Origin: a bacterium
GTDB taxonomy: Bacteria > Bacillota > Clostridia > Lachnospirales > Lachnospiraceae
DNA length: 64,000 nt
Direction: 5' to 3'
NCBI GenBank assembly: GCA_028724545.1
Contig: JAQYCU010000039.1
Coordinates: forward strand, 1 to 64,000
The notes beneath the pieces were generated by a model that worked only from the letters and a program-made list of their open reading frames with translations, was not told the origin of the DNA and ran no database searches. Positions 47,750-56,510 of this stretch are shown piece after piece (position 1 is the stretch's first letter; each line of letters opens with the position of its first letter). Made by a program: the position numbers and the translations under genes.

Positions 47750-50700
47750 ATGCAGAAGTTTCTGGCAAATTGTGGAAAAAAAGTAGTAATTGGAGTCTTT
47801 TTACTGACAGCCCTGTTGACGGGAGCAAAGGCGCAGGCAGCTGAAACAGCAAGCCTCAGGGTGATTTCTACTACCGATTTGCATAACCAGATTAATAATG
47901 AGAATTATGATGCAGCCACGAAAAACAGAACAAAATCACTCGCCCGTTTAAGTACCATGATAAAATCTGCGCGTGCCGAGGTAACGAGAGGAACAAGCAT
48001 CACAGTAGATGTCGGGGATTCTGTTTATGGTTATGGTGCAGAGAAGATTATGGGAAGTGCTGAACAGCCGGGCGATGCGTTGCAGCCGATTTTTGCAGCG
48101 ATGAAAAAGGTTGGCTATGATGCCATTACATTAGGAAACCATGATTTTGATTATGGATATACATTTATCAAAAACCAGATGATAAAATCCGGCTTAAGTA
48201 ATCTCTGTGTGGTAGCCAATGTAAAAGAGTCTATGAGTGGCACTTATCCGTGGCAGAGAACAAAGATAATTACAAAACAGGTTCAGACTTCGCAGGGAAG
48301 AAATATAAATTTAAAGATTGGTATTGTCGGTGTTACGAAGGCAGAACTGTCAACATATTATGATTATAATGGAATTTTGCAGGGCGAAAGTATTCTGGCT
48401 ACTGTACGCACACAGTCAGCAGCATTAAAGAAGCAGGGGGCAGATATTGTTGTTGTCCTTTCGCATTGTGGATTTGGCGAGGAAAATGCAAAGGATGAGG
48501 ACCCGGAAGTTGGCTATGCATTGTCAAAAATCAGTACGGTAGATTGTGTTATGTTAGGACATCAGCACCGTAATTATCCGTCGGATGATGTCAGCACAAA
48601 ACCATTCTATGAACTGTCAAATATTGACAGAGCCAATGGCCTGACGAATGGCAAGCCGGTTGTAATGGTAGCAGACCATGCTGATGGTATTGGTATTGCA
48701 GATTTGCAACTGAAAATCAGTGGCAGTACGGTTACGGTTACAGGTGCCAGTACAGAAGTCCGGAAATGTTCGGCAGTGGTTCCTGAGGACCCGGAAATAG
48801 CCAGTGTGACAGACACGATGGATTCTCTTATCAAAACCACATATAATGATATTATGGCAAACGTGGCTACGAGCGCAGCAATTACCGGTTATTTTGGACC
48901 ATTAGAGGATAATTACGCGCTGCAGTTAAACAACGAGGCAAAAATACGGTTTGGTCTGCAATTTATACACAGCAGCGCAGGTTCAAGTTATTCTAAGTAT
49001 CACGTTATTGCTGCAACCAGATTTTATCTGGACGGAAGCGAAGGCAAAGATAATTATATTGAAATAGGGGACAACTTTACCCGAAAAGACATTTTGAATA
49101 TACAGGAATATCAGCATAACAACAATTATGTATACTGGATTACCGGTGCGCAGCTAAAGAGGTGGATGGAATGGTCTGCCAGTATGTTTGCGCAAAGCAA
49201 TGAAATTATTACTTCGGATTCTGTGCTTGCACAGCTGATGAAGCAGACTGGGGCAGCTTCGGTTGTATCGAACAGCTGGGTAAAAGGCTGGCAGTCATAT
49301 GCCATATTTGATGGCTTGGAGTATACAATAGATGCTTCACAGCCACCACGCTACAATGTATACGGAGAAGAACTGAATGCTAAGGCATCCAGAATCAAGA
49401 ATCTTACTTATAATGGAAAAGCTGTGACAAATACTACAAAGTTTATTCTGGTAGACAATTACGTATCGAAAGAATCAGCAGTCAGAAGTGCTTTGTATAA
49501 CCAGAGATTAACTTCAAAAGATTTAAGAACATCATACTATTTAGAAAATTATGTAAAAGAACTGGGAAACTTTGACCCGATTACCAATCAGGCTGACCAC
49601 AACTGGTCCGTAAGTTTTGGAACAAAAGGGAAACGTATTGTGCGCTCCAGTTCATTATCTGAAAAATATGCCTTGCTGCAGCCGTGGTACAAGAGTACTT
49701 TGAAAATGACAGAGGACTGTGCATATTATGAGGCTGATTTGGCAAATGGTACAAAAGAAACTGATACATATGGACCATTGCTTGTACTGGCACCGTCCAC
49801 AACAAAAATTACAAACAAAAATGTGACGGTTTATATTCAGGCTTCGGATGCTTCAGGTGTATCACAGATTTCGTATTTGCAGGGACAGCATGATGCAGAA
49901 GATTCTGCATGGGCAAATGCCAAAAAAGTCAGCAACAATGCGCTGACAATTACAAACAATAGTATCTATTCTATTTGTGCAACAGATGGAAATGGAAACC
50001 GAACCGTAAAACATATTGATATCAACAATATTAATACGAAAGTACTGGAAGTACCGACGATTGATAAATTTTCCAATAAGAAGACTTATGTAACAGGAGA
50101 GGCACAGGCCGGTCTGACGGTACATATTTCTGCGTCAGGGAAAAATTATACAACAACGGTAAATGCAAAAGGAAAATATTCCTGCAAAATCAGCAAGCAG
50201 AGAGCAGGCAGGGTGATTTCTGTATATGTTTCTGACAAGTCAGGAAGAAAGAGCAGTGTTGTGAAGACAACTGTGTTACGGCGTGGACCAAATTCACCAA
50301 CATTAAATGCTGTAACGAATAAGACAAAAACACTGACCGGAAAAGTAAATGATACCAATACTACGATTCTGGTTTATGTAGATGACAGAGTGTATGTACC
50401 AAAGTCGCGAGGTATTTCTGTTTATAAAGAGTGCGATAAGTATTCTAAAAAGAAAAAAATTTACTATGCGTCAAAATACAAAGTGTCGAAAGGAACATAT
50501 CATATTACGATTTCTGTTCCGAAAGCAAAGAAGACTATTACGGTATTTGCAGTCGATTCAAAGGGAAGATGCAGTCTGGTAACGAAGCGCAGTACGCAGG
50601 ATGCCGCACCAAACCAGCCACAGGTCAACAAAATCTGTGATGCTGAAAAACTTGTAACCGGCAAGATTCCTTCGGCTACTAAGATATGTAAGGTAACGGT

Positions 50701-51394
50701 AAAAGCAGGCAAGAAAAAATATACTGCAAAGAGCAAAAAGAATGGACATTTTGTGGTAAAGACAGGAGGATTTAAGGCAGGTTCTGTTATTTCTGTTTAT
50801 GCTTCTGATACTAAGAATGGAAAGAAGCGTACCAGTCTTTCTGTAAAATGCACAGTAGGTTCCCAGAATCAGTACATTTCTAAAAACAGTAAGATTACAG
50901 TGAAGTCCATCAGTAACCGTTCTACGGTAGTCAGAGGAAAAGTGACTTCGGCAGGAGATGTCTATATCAATTATGGTACAACAAGTGCCCAGCTGGATAT
51001 TAATAAAGGTGGTTCGTTCTCTTATTCTCTGCCGGAACCGTTAGCAGGAGGCACAGTAGTTTACATTGTGCGTTACAACAAGTCAACGGGCGAAGTAGTA
51101 GAAGTTAAGAAACTTATCGTAAAGATGAAAACGCCTTCCAAGCCGAAACTGGCTACGAAGAAAATAACAAAGGATACGAAGAAGATTGCCGTTTTGGCAG
51201 GCGAAAAGGCAACGGTTGTTGTAAAAACAGGCAAAAAAGTGATAAAAACCACGGCTTGCAAATATGACAAAAAGAAGAAACGTTATGTATATCGCGTTGC
51301 TATTCCAAAGGGAAAAGATAAGATTGTCTGCTATGTACAAAATACTGCCGGCAAGAGTAAAGTTTTGAAAGTGAAGAGAAAAACGGAAAAATAA
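47750..51394 (+). CDS. Large secreted 5'-nucleotidase/2',3'-cyclic phosphodiesterase with C-terminal Ig-like repeats
   Basis: 1214 residues. A signal peptide (about 1-31, ending AQAAE); a calcineurin-like metallophosphatase domain (about 35-330) with STTDLHN, DVGDSVYG, GNHDFDYG, VVLSHCG and LGHQHRN; a 5'-nucleotidase C-terminal domain (about 370-620) with EIGDNFTRKDILNI; then four or five bacterial Ig-like modules (such as PTLNAVTNKTKTLTGKV) to about 1140; and a Lys-rich end. The catalytic part resembles CpdB/YfkN, which release phosphate and nucleoside from extracellular nucleotides. The basic tail probably binds the wall or teichoic acids. Much longer than UshA. No LPXTG seen. Confidence 0.88.
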   Translation: MQKFLANCGKKVVIGVFLLTALLTGAKAQAAETASLRVISTTDLHNQINNENYDAATKNRTKSLARLSTMIKSARAEVTRGTSITVDVGDSVYGYGAEKIMGSAEQPGDALQPIFAAMKKVGYDAITLGNHDFDYGYTFIKNQMIKSGLSNLCVVANVKESMSGTYPWQRTKIITKQVQTSQGRNINLKIGIVGVTKAELSTYYDYNGILQGESILATVRTQSAALKKQGADIVVVLSHCGFGEENAKDEDPEVGYALSKISTVDCVMLGHQHRNYPSDDVSTKPFYELSNIDRANGLTNGKPVVMVADHADGIGIADLQLKISGSTVTVTGASTEVRKCSAVVPEDPEIASVTDTMDSLIKTTYNDIMANVATSAAITGYFGPLEDNYALQLNNEAKIRFGLQFIHSSAGSSYSKYHVIAATRFYLDGSEGKDNYIEIGDNFTRKDILNIQEYQHNNNYVYWITGAQLKRWMEWSASMFAQSNEIITSDSVLAQLMKQTGAASVVSNSWVKGWQSYAIFDGLEYTIDASQPPRYNVYGEELNAKASRIKNLTYNGKAVTNTTKFILVDNYVSKESAVRSALYNQRLTSKDLRTSYYLENYVKELGNFDPITNQADHNWSVSFGTKGKRIVRSSSLSEKYALLQPWYKSTLKMTEDCAYYEADLANGTKETDTYGPLLVLAPSTTKITNKNVTVYIQASDASGVSQISYLQGQHDAEDSAWANAKKVSNNALTITNNSIYSICATDGNGNRTVKHIDINNINTKVLEVPTIDKFSNKKTYVTGEAQAGLTVHISASGKNYTTTVNAKGKYSCKISKQRAGRVISVYVSDKSGRKSSVVKTTVLRRGPNSPTLNAVTNKTKTLTGKVNDTNTTILVYVDDRVYVPKSRGISVYKECDKYSKKKKIYYASKYKVSKGTYHITISVPKAKKTITVFAVDSKGRCSLVTKRSTQDAAPNQPQVNKICDAEKLVTGKIPSATKICKVTVKAGKKKYTAKSKKNGHFVVKTGGFKAGSVISVYASDTKNGKKRTSLSVKCTVGSQNQYISKNSKITVKSISNRSTVVRGKVTSAGDVYINYGTTSAQLDINKGGSFSYSLPEPLAGGTVVYIVRYNKSTGEVVEVKKLIVKMKTPSKPKLATKKITKDTKKIAVLAGEKATVVVKTGKKVIKTTACKYDKKKKRYVYRVAIPKGKDKIVCYVQNTAGKSKVLKVKRKTEK

Positions 51395-51407
51395 AAGAGG
51401 CAGAAAG

Positions 51408-51719
51408 ATGAATACAAGAAAATCGCTTTATGATGTTGCAACTTTTTACAAAAAGGGTGCCGTATTAAAAGCAAGTTACGAAGGAATGCGTTATCAGGTA
51501 GAGCGTGCCGGGGCAGAAGAGGAGTATTGCCTGAAGGTTTCTGTCTGGCCAGAGCCTTTTTGCTACGAAAAAACGCAGCAGGATAAAATAGAAGCAAAAG
51601 AGTTTGCCTATTCGGAAGAAGGTCTGGATGAGGTATATACCTGGCTTTGCAATAAATACGAAGAAGAGCAGGAACGCTGGGAGCATGCCAGAGATTTTCC
51701 TTTGGATGGTGTATTATAA
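51408..51719 (+). CDS. Small conserved hypothetical protein
   Basis: 103 residues, cytoplasmic, acidic (SVWPEPFCYEKTQQDKIEAKEFAYSEEGLDEVYTWLCNKYEEEQERW). I do not recognise a domain; the last part is helical. It starts 13 bp after the nucleotidase gene, and the next small gene follows after another 13 bp, suggesting a co-transcribed set. Confidence 0.65.
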   Translation: MNTRKSLYDVATFYKKGAVLKASYEGMRYQVERAGAEEEYCLKVSVWPEPFCYEKTQQDKIEAKEFAYSEEGLDEVYTWLCNKYEEEQERWEHARDFPLDGVL

Positions 51720-51732
51720 AGGAGGCAGATTT

Positions 51733-51963
51733 ATGGGAAAATTATGGCTGGTTGAGGGATTTTGCCCACAGGACAAATATCATTGTCTGATGCCTGTAGA
51801 ATATGTTCCTGTTGAGAAAAATGGCGAAGTATTCTGCTATAAAAAAGACAGTATGGCATGCAGAAAAGGGAAAGATGGCATATGCGAAGAAGGAACTGCG
51901 TGTGAGTTTTTCAAACAGGCACCAGAGGAACTGGATAAAAATGCAAACTGGTATGAACCATGA
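51733..51963 (+). CDS. Small Cys-containing hypothetical protein
   Basis: 76 residues from an ATG with AAAGGAGG 8 nt upstream; the track's start in the preceding gene is too early. Six Cys (GFCPQDKYHC, FCYKKDSMACRKG, GICEEGTAC) are spread along the chain, which might bind metal or form disulfides. No signal peptide. Not recognised. Confidence 0.65.
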   Translation: MGKLWLVEGFCPQDKYHCLMPVEYVPVEKNGEVFCYKKDSMACRKGKDGICEEGTACEFFKQAPEELDKNANWYEP

Positions 51964-52021
51964 TTTGTAAAAGTATATAGTCCTTGATTTGTAAAAAAAG
52001 AAGTTCAATTTATAAAAAGCA

Positions 52022-52060
52022 AAAAAGTCTGATTCGTAAAAAGTAAGAATCAGACTTTTT
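52022..52060 (+). terminator. Terminator before nth
   Basis: 14-bp perfect stem AAAAAGTCTGATTC / GAATCAGACTTTTT with an 11-nt loop; it can act on both strands. Confidence 0.85.
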
Positions 52061-52075
52061 CGGAAAGAGGAAAAA

Positions 52076-52711
52076 ATGGCTGCGAAGGAAAAGCAAAGAG
52101 TGGAAAGAGTGTTAGCTCTTCTGGACAACGAATACGGAACAGAGTACCGTTGTTATTTGAATTATGAAACACCGTGGCAACTGCTGATTGCAACGATGCT
52201 AAGCGCGCAGTGCACAGATGCCAGGGTAAATATGGTAACAAAAGATTTGTTTGTCAAATATCCAACACTGGAGGATTTTGCAAATGCAGATTTAGAGGAA
52301 CTGGAACAGGATATTAAATCTACGGGATTTTATCATAATAAGGCAAAAAATATTATCGCCTGTACCAAAAAATTGCTGGAAGAATTTCACGGGGAAGTGC
52401 CACGCGATATTGACGACCTGACATCACTTGCCGGTGTTGGACGAAAGACGGCAAATGTTATCAGAGGAAATATCTACCACGAGGCAAGTATAGTAGTTGA
52501 TACACATGTGAAACGTATTTCTAAGAAACTTGGTTTTACAAAGGAAGATGACCCGGAAAAAATAGAATTTGAGCTGATGAAAATTTTACCGGAAGACCAT
52601 TGGATTCTCTACAATATTCATATTATAACGCTGGGGCGTTCTATTTGTACGGCACGGAATCCTAAGTGTGACACCTGCTTCTTACGGGAAGAATGTCCGG
52701 GTGCAAACTAG
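52076..52711 (+). CDS. nth: Endonuclease III
   Basis: 211 residues. The helix-hairpin-helix LTSLAGVGRKTANVI is followed by the catalytic Asp (VVDTHVKRI), and upstream Lys is in the LSAQCTDARVN helix region. The [4Fe-4S] motif is C-x6-C-x2-C-x5-C in CTARNPKCDTCFLREEC. It removes oxidised pyrimidines and nicks the DNA in base excision repair. GAGGA precedes the ATG. Its end overlaps the convergent gene by 4 bp. Confidence 0.95.
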   Translation: MAAKEKQRVERVLALLDNEYGTEYRCYLNYETPWQLLIATMLSAQCTDARVNMVTKDLFVKYPTLEDFANADLEELEQDIKSTGFYHNKAKNIIACTKKLLEEFHGEVPRDIDDLTSLAGVGRKTANVIRGNIYHEASIVVDTHVKRISKKLGFTKEDDPEKIEFELMKILPEDHWILYNIHIITLGRSICTARNPKCDTCFLREECPGAN

Positions 52712-53316
52712 TATTCCAATTTGCAAAGGCGCAGTTGTCTGATGACAGAATCCTTGAGCGAAATGTCAGAATTTTGCACAAGTGTAATCAGTTTATCGAC
52801 TTCTTCCAATTGCTGTTCTCTGGCATAGATATTGCCGAGCGTAACAAAAACACTGGAGATATCGCTGCCAATAGAAAGTGAATATTCCATAATCTGCCGG
52901 GAACGGTCATATTCTTCCTGCTCATATAAGTATTTTCCCCAGTTGTTTAGTGCACGGATAAAAGAAAGAAAGTTCTGGTCGCAGGCAGAAAGTTCTTCTA
53001 AGTTTGTCGGACCATATTTTTCTTTTAAGTCCGTATTAGAATAACCGGACAAATTCAGCATTTTACGTCTGGAACATTCCCGTACTTGATTTTGCAAGTC
53101 CTCTTCCGTTTCATCAAGAGGTGTTCCAAAAGGAAGTGCGTCATTAGGAACCGTGAGGTACGGTAATGAACTGATATCCTGTTTTCTGGCAAAATTGGCT
53201 TGCGCTTCCCGTTCCCAGAAGGCGTCATTTTTTTTAGAAACGTCAGAATGATTTTGTTTCAACTTGACGCGCAGCCATATTACGAATACAATAATGCATA
53301 TAAGACAGATGGGCAT
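52708..53316 (-). CDS. Membrane-anchored protein with TPR-like C-terminus
   Basis: 202 residues. One N-terminal membrane helix (PICLICIIVFVIWLRV) and a soluble region; the C-terminal third reads like TPR helices (NNWGKYLYEQEEYDRSRQIMEYSLSIG, SVFVTLGNIYAREQQLEEVDKLI). AAAGGAAC lies upstream of the ATG at 53316; the track's start is a TTG nine codons earlier. No known family by eye. Divergent from the next small gene. Confidence 0.7.
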   Translation of the reverse strand: MPICLICIIVFVIWLRVKLKQNHSDVSKKNDAFWEREAQANFARKQDISSLPYLTVPNDALPFGTPLDETEEDLQNQVRECSRRKMLNLSGYSNTDLKEKYGPTNLEELSACDQNFLSFIRALNNWGKYLYEQEEYDRSRQIMEYSLSIGSDISSVFVTLGNIYAREQQLEEVDKLITLVQNSDISLKDSVIRQLRLCKLEY

Positions 53317-53360
53317 AATGATGTTCCTTTCTAAAATTAACAAAATGGAGGCATAGTAAT

Positions 53361-53465
53361 ATGAATTTTTTTAATCCTAAGAATCAAAAAAGAATAGCAG
53401 CAGCAATATGTATTTTAGTTATTATTGCTATGGTTGTTCCTATTATATTTGGTTACGCATATTAG
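53361..53465 (+). CDS. 34-residue single-helix membrane protein
   Basis: Below the ORF-track limit. ATG with GGAGG 10 nt upstream encodes MNFFNPKNQKRIAAAICILV followed by IIAMVVPIIFGYAY: a short basic head and one membrane helix. Composition and length recall tiny membrane proteins annotated in Lachnospiraceae, but I cannot name a family. A hairpin TGGAGAAATAC / GTATTTCTCCA (53491-53517) follows the stop. Confidence 0.65.
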   Translation: MNFFNPKNQKRIAAAICILVIIAMVVPIIFGYAY

Positions 53466-53571
53466 GATTGTATAGTAATCAGTTTTGAAGTGGAGAAATA
53501 CATCGGGTATTTCTCCATTTCAATATTACAGAATATGCGAAATGTTGTCAAATTCACCATAAATATTTGAC

Positions 53572-53599
53572 TTGCCAATTTATTATGGTGTGATAAAAT
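53572..53599 (+). promoter_or_regulatory. Promoter of vanW-like gene
   Basis: TTGCCA, 16-bp spacer, TAAAAT, about 37 bp before the ATG. An overlapping TTGACT at 53567 has a 21-bp spacer and is less likely. Confidence 0.5.
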
Positions 53600-53635
53600 A
53601 GATAGAAAAATATGTGAGGAGTATGGAGGCTTTAT

Positions 53636-55165
53636 ATGACAAGCAAAAATAAAAAACTGACAGTACTGTTTGTGATAGGATGTATATGCATTCTGGTGAT
53701 AGCAGGTGCAGTAGGTCTTGTGGCCGGTGGTGCATTTAAGAATAGAAATAAAATAGCAGAAGGCGTTAAAATCAGTGGACTGGATGTTGGAGGCCTGACA
53801 AAGGAAGAAGCACAGAAAAAAGCAGATACCTATATTGAAAAGTTAGAAAACCGAGAGGTTACTATTGTAATAGATGATGCGCAGCAGATAACCACGACAG
53901 CGAAGAATTTAGGATTTTCCTGCGAAGCAGGGGATACGGTTGACAAAGCGTATGCATTAGGAAAATCAAACGGATTGTTATCAGGATTTCATAAAATTAC
54001 GGAAAAAGAGAAGAATAAATTGTCATTTACTACGGAAGTAGATGAGGAAATGGTAAAAATGTTTGTGCAGGAAAACTGCAAGAAATATGACATTACAGCG
54101 AAAAATGCAAAACTGAAGCTGGTCAATGGAGCGTTTAAAGCAACAAAATCGCGTGATGGACGTGAAATCAAAGTGGAAGATACGGCAACAGTAATCAGTC
54201 ACGATTTGCTGAAAAAAGTGTCAGATGAACCGTTAGAGATTGATGCAGTTGTTCAGGTTAAAAAAGCAAAATACACAAAAGAACAGGTGGCAAAGTGTAA
54301 GGATTTATTAGGAAGTTATTCGACATCTTATGCGACATCTACTGCAGCGAGGGCAACGAATGTAAAAGTTGCAGCAAATTACATTAACGGAACGATTGTT
54401 TATCCGGGAAAAACATTTTCTGTCATCAAAACGATTAAAGACCGTACCGAGGAGAATGGTTATCAGGCAGCATCAGAGTATTCCAGTGGAAAAGTAGTAG
54501 AAGGTATCGGTGGTGGCGTGTGCCAGGTATCCACGACCTTATACAATGCCGTTATCAATGCAGAACTGGAAGTTGTTGAGCGTTCGCCACATTCTATGGT
54601 GGTTTCTTATGTAGATGTATCGAGAGATGCTGCAATTTCAGGGGATTATAAAGATTTCAAATTTAAAAACAATACGGACGTACCGGTTTATATTGCTGCA
54701 ACAGCAGATGGTGTTACACTTTCTTTCCGGATTTATGGCGAAGAAACACGTCCGGCAAACAGAACGATTAAGTTCAAACCGGAGATTTTGGAAACCATTG
54801 AGCCGGGGGAAGCAAAAGTGACGGAAGATAAGACAAAACCAGCGTCTTATCGCACGGTAACGCAGTCAGCACACGTTGGATATAAGGCAAAATTATGGAA
54901 AATCGTATATGTTGACGGACAGCGCACGGATAAGATTTTGCTAAATTCCAGTGTATATGCAGCAGAGCCGGAATATGTGACAGTAGGCAAACAGCCGAAA
55001 GAAACAAAAGAGCCAAAGAATACGGAAAAACCGAAAACTTCAGCCAACCCAAAGGAAACGAAATCGCCGAAGGCAAGTGCAAAGTCTACCGTAAAACCAA
55101 AGGCAACGAAAAAACCGGTTGCAACCAGTAAGCCAAAAGCAACAAAAAAGCCGGCAGCAGAATAG
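53636..55165 (+). CDS. VanW family protein with PG_binding_4 domain
   Basis: 509 residues. N-terminal membrane helix (about 8-30), a peptidoglycan-binding type 4 domain (about 38-220; KISGLDVGGLTKEEAQKKADTYI), the VanW domain (about 240-380) with YPGKTFSV, GGGVCQVSTTLYNAV and ERSPHSMVVSYV, and a C-terminal Lys/Pro/Thr-rich tail (KPKATKKPVATSKPKATKKP). Members are cell-wall-associated; the reaction is unknown, and despite the name most are not resistance genes. TGGAGG lies before the ATG. Confidence 0.92.
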   Translation: MTSKNKKLTVLFVIGCICILVIAGAVGLVAGGAFKNRNKIAEGVKISGLDVGGLTKEEAQKKADTYIEKLENREVTIVIDDAQQITTTAKNLGFSCEAGDTVDKAYALGKSNGLLSGFHKITEKEKNKLSFTTEVDEEMVKMFVQENCKKYDITAKNAKLKLVNGAFKATKSRDGREIKVEDTATVISHDLLKKVSDEPLEIDAVVQVKKAKYTKEQVAKCKDLLGSYSTSYATSTAARATNVKVAANYINGTIVYPGKTFSVIKTIKDRTEENGYQAASEYSSGKVVEGIGGGVCQVSTTLYNAVINAELEVVERSPHSMVVSYVDVSRDAAISGDYKDFKFKNNTDVPVYIAATADGVTLSFRIYGEETRPANRTIKFKPEILETIEPGEAKVTEDKTKPASYRTVTQSAHVGYKAKLWKIVYVDGQRTDKILLNSSVYAAEPEYVTVGKQPKETKEPKNTEKPKTSANPKETKSPKASAKSTVKPKATKKPVATSKPKATKKPAAE

Positions 55166-55203
55166 GCAGCAGAAACTTCATATGAAAGAAGTGGTATGGA
55201 AAA

Positions 55204-55308
55204 GCGACAGTGCGTACAGACGAAAGCAGAGAAATGAAGTGCGAAAATGTGTGCAGGCGAAAGCAGGGATATGAAGTGGCGACAGTATGTGCAGGCGAAG
55301 AAAAAATG
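55204..55308 (+). repeat. Three imperfect 37-38-bp tandem repeats
   Basis: Units start at 55204 (GCGACAGTGCGTACAGACGA), 55241 (GCGAAAATGTGTGCAGGCGA) and 55279 (GCGACAGTATGTGCAGGCGA), the last shortened. The spacer between the vanW-like and AIR synthase-like genes is made of this array. Confidence 0.8.
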
Positions 55309-55348
55309 CTATGGAAATAGGATTTGCAGATAAAGGAGAAAGTATAGA

Positions 55349-56329
55349 ATGGAGATAGGAAAAGTACCTGAGAATGTGCTAAAAAGGGCAGTATTTAAGC
55401 AGATAAGAAAAAGACGTCCCGAAGTGATTCTTCACCCGGCTGTGGGAGAAGATTGCAGCGCGATAGCAGCAAAAGATGATGAAATGCTTGTATTTTCAGT
55501 GGACCCGATTACGGTAGCAACAAAGCAGGATGGTATGTTTGCTGTTCATATTACGGCAAATGACCTGGCATCTTCTGGTGCTGAGCCGGTTGGTATTATG
55601 ACAAGTATTCTTTTGCCACCGGGTACAAGAGAGATTCGGTTACGGGAACTTATGCAGGAAATGGAACGGGCATGTGCTTTGCTGCAAATGGAAATTATCG
55701 GTGGGCATACGGAAATATCAGATGCCGTGAATCGTCCGGTAGTAACTGTAACAGGAATCGGCAAAGTAAAAAAAGGGGAGCTGATAACAACAGGTGGCCT
55801 CAAGCCGGGTGATGAATTGGTTATGACGAAATGGGCAGGAATAGAAGGCACGGCAATCATTGCTTCGCAGAAGCGAGAAAAACTGTTAGAAACATTGCCG
55901 GAAGAACTGGTAGATGAAGCAGCATCGTTCCGGGAGTATTTGTCTGTTATGCCGGAGGCAGCAGTTGCGAAACGTGTCGGAGTGAGTGCAATGCATGATG
56001 TGACAGAGGGAGGTATTTTTGGTGCATTGTGGGAAATCGGTGCAGCTGCTGATACGGGTATTACGGCAGATTTGATGAAAATTCCGATTCGTCAGGAAAC
56101 GATTGAAGTGTGTGAAGTGTTTGATATCAATCCGTATCAGATGATGTCAAGCGGCTCTTTACTGATAGGATGTCGTCAGGGAAATCTTCTTGTGGAAGAA
56201 CTAAATCAGGCAGGCATTCCGGCAGTTGTGATTGGCAGGGCGACAGAAACGAATGACAGAATTGTGAGAAATGGAGAGGATATTCGTTTTCTTGGGCCGG
56301 CAGGCAGTGACGAAATATATAAAATATAA
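55349..56329 (+). CDS. AIR synthase/HypE-like protein
   Basis: 326 residues with the two-domain PurM/HypE fold: N-terminal VGEDCSAIAAKDDEMLVFSVDPIT and HITANDLASSGAEPVGIMTSILLP, IIGGHTEISDAVNRPVVTVTGIG, then C-terminal domain with HDVTEGGIFGALWEIG and SSGSLLIG. It likely binds ATP. HypE works in NiFe hydrogenase maturation, but no other hyp gene is near, so its real partner is unknown. AAAGGAG is 10 nt before the ATG. Confidence 0.88.
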   Translation: MEIGKVPENVLKRAVFKQIRKRRPEVILHPAVGEDCSAIAAKDDEMLVFSVDPITVATKQDGMFAVHITANDLASSGAEPVGIMTSILLPPGTREIRLRELMQEMERACALLQMEIIGGHTEISDAVNRPVVTVTGIGKVKKGELITTGGLKPGDELVMTKWAGIEGTAIIASQKREKLLETLPEELVDEAASFREYLSVMPEAAVAKRVGVSAMHDVTEGGIFGALWEIGAAADTGITADLMKIPIRQETIEVCEVFDINPYQMMSSGSLLIGCRQGNLLVEELNQAGIPAVVIGRATETNDRIVRNGEDIRFLGPAGSDEIYKI

Positions 56330-56360
56330 GAAATATGTAAAAAATATTAGATAAAAGGAA

Positions 56361-56460
56361 AATAGAAAAAGTTAGAAAGCGATAGAAAAAGTTAGAAAAC
56401 GATAGAAAAAAGCAGGAAACAATAGAAAAGATAGAAAACGATAGGAAAAGCAAGCATATA
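56361..56460 (+). repeat. Five 20-bp purine-rich tandem repeats
   Basis: Units near 56361, 56381, 56401, 56421 and 56440 of the type GATAGAAAAAGTTAGAAAAC, with increasing divergence downstream. It forms the spacer before the Lrp-type gene. Confidence 0.85.
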
Positions 56461-56510
56461 AAACAATATAAAAAGCAAGAAATACAAGAAAAGCAGGAAA
56501 GAGGTAACGT

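Noticed and set aside
53636-55165. Vancomycin resistance determinant
   Set aside because: VanW-domain proteins are common in Clostridia without any van cluster; no vanH, vanA/B or vanX genes are present.
55349-56329. Hydrogenase maturation gene hypE
   Set aside because: The fold matches, but no hydrogenase or hyp genes are near and the HypE C-terminal Cys is not present; named only as AIR synthase/HypE-like.
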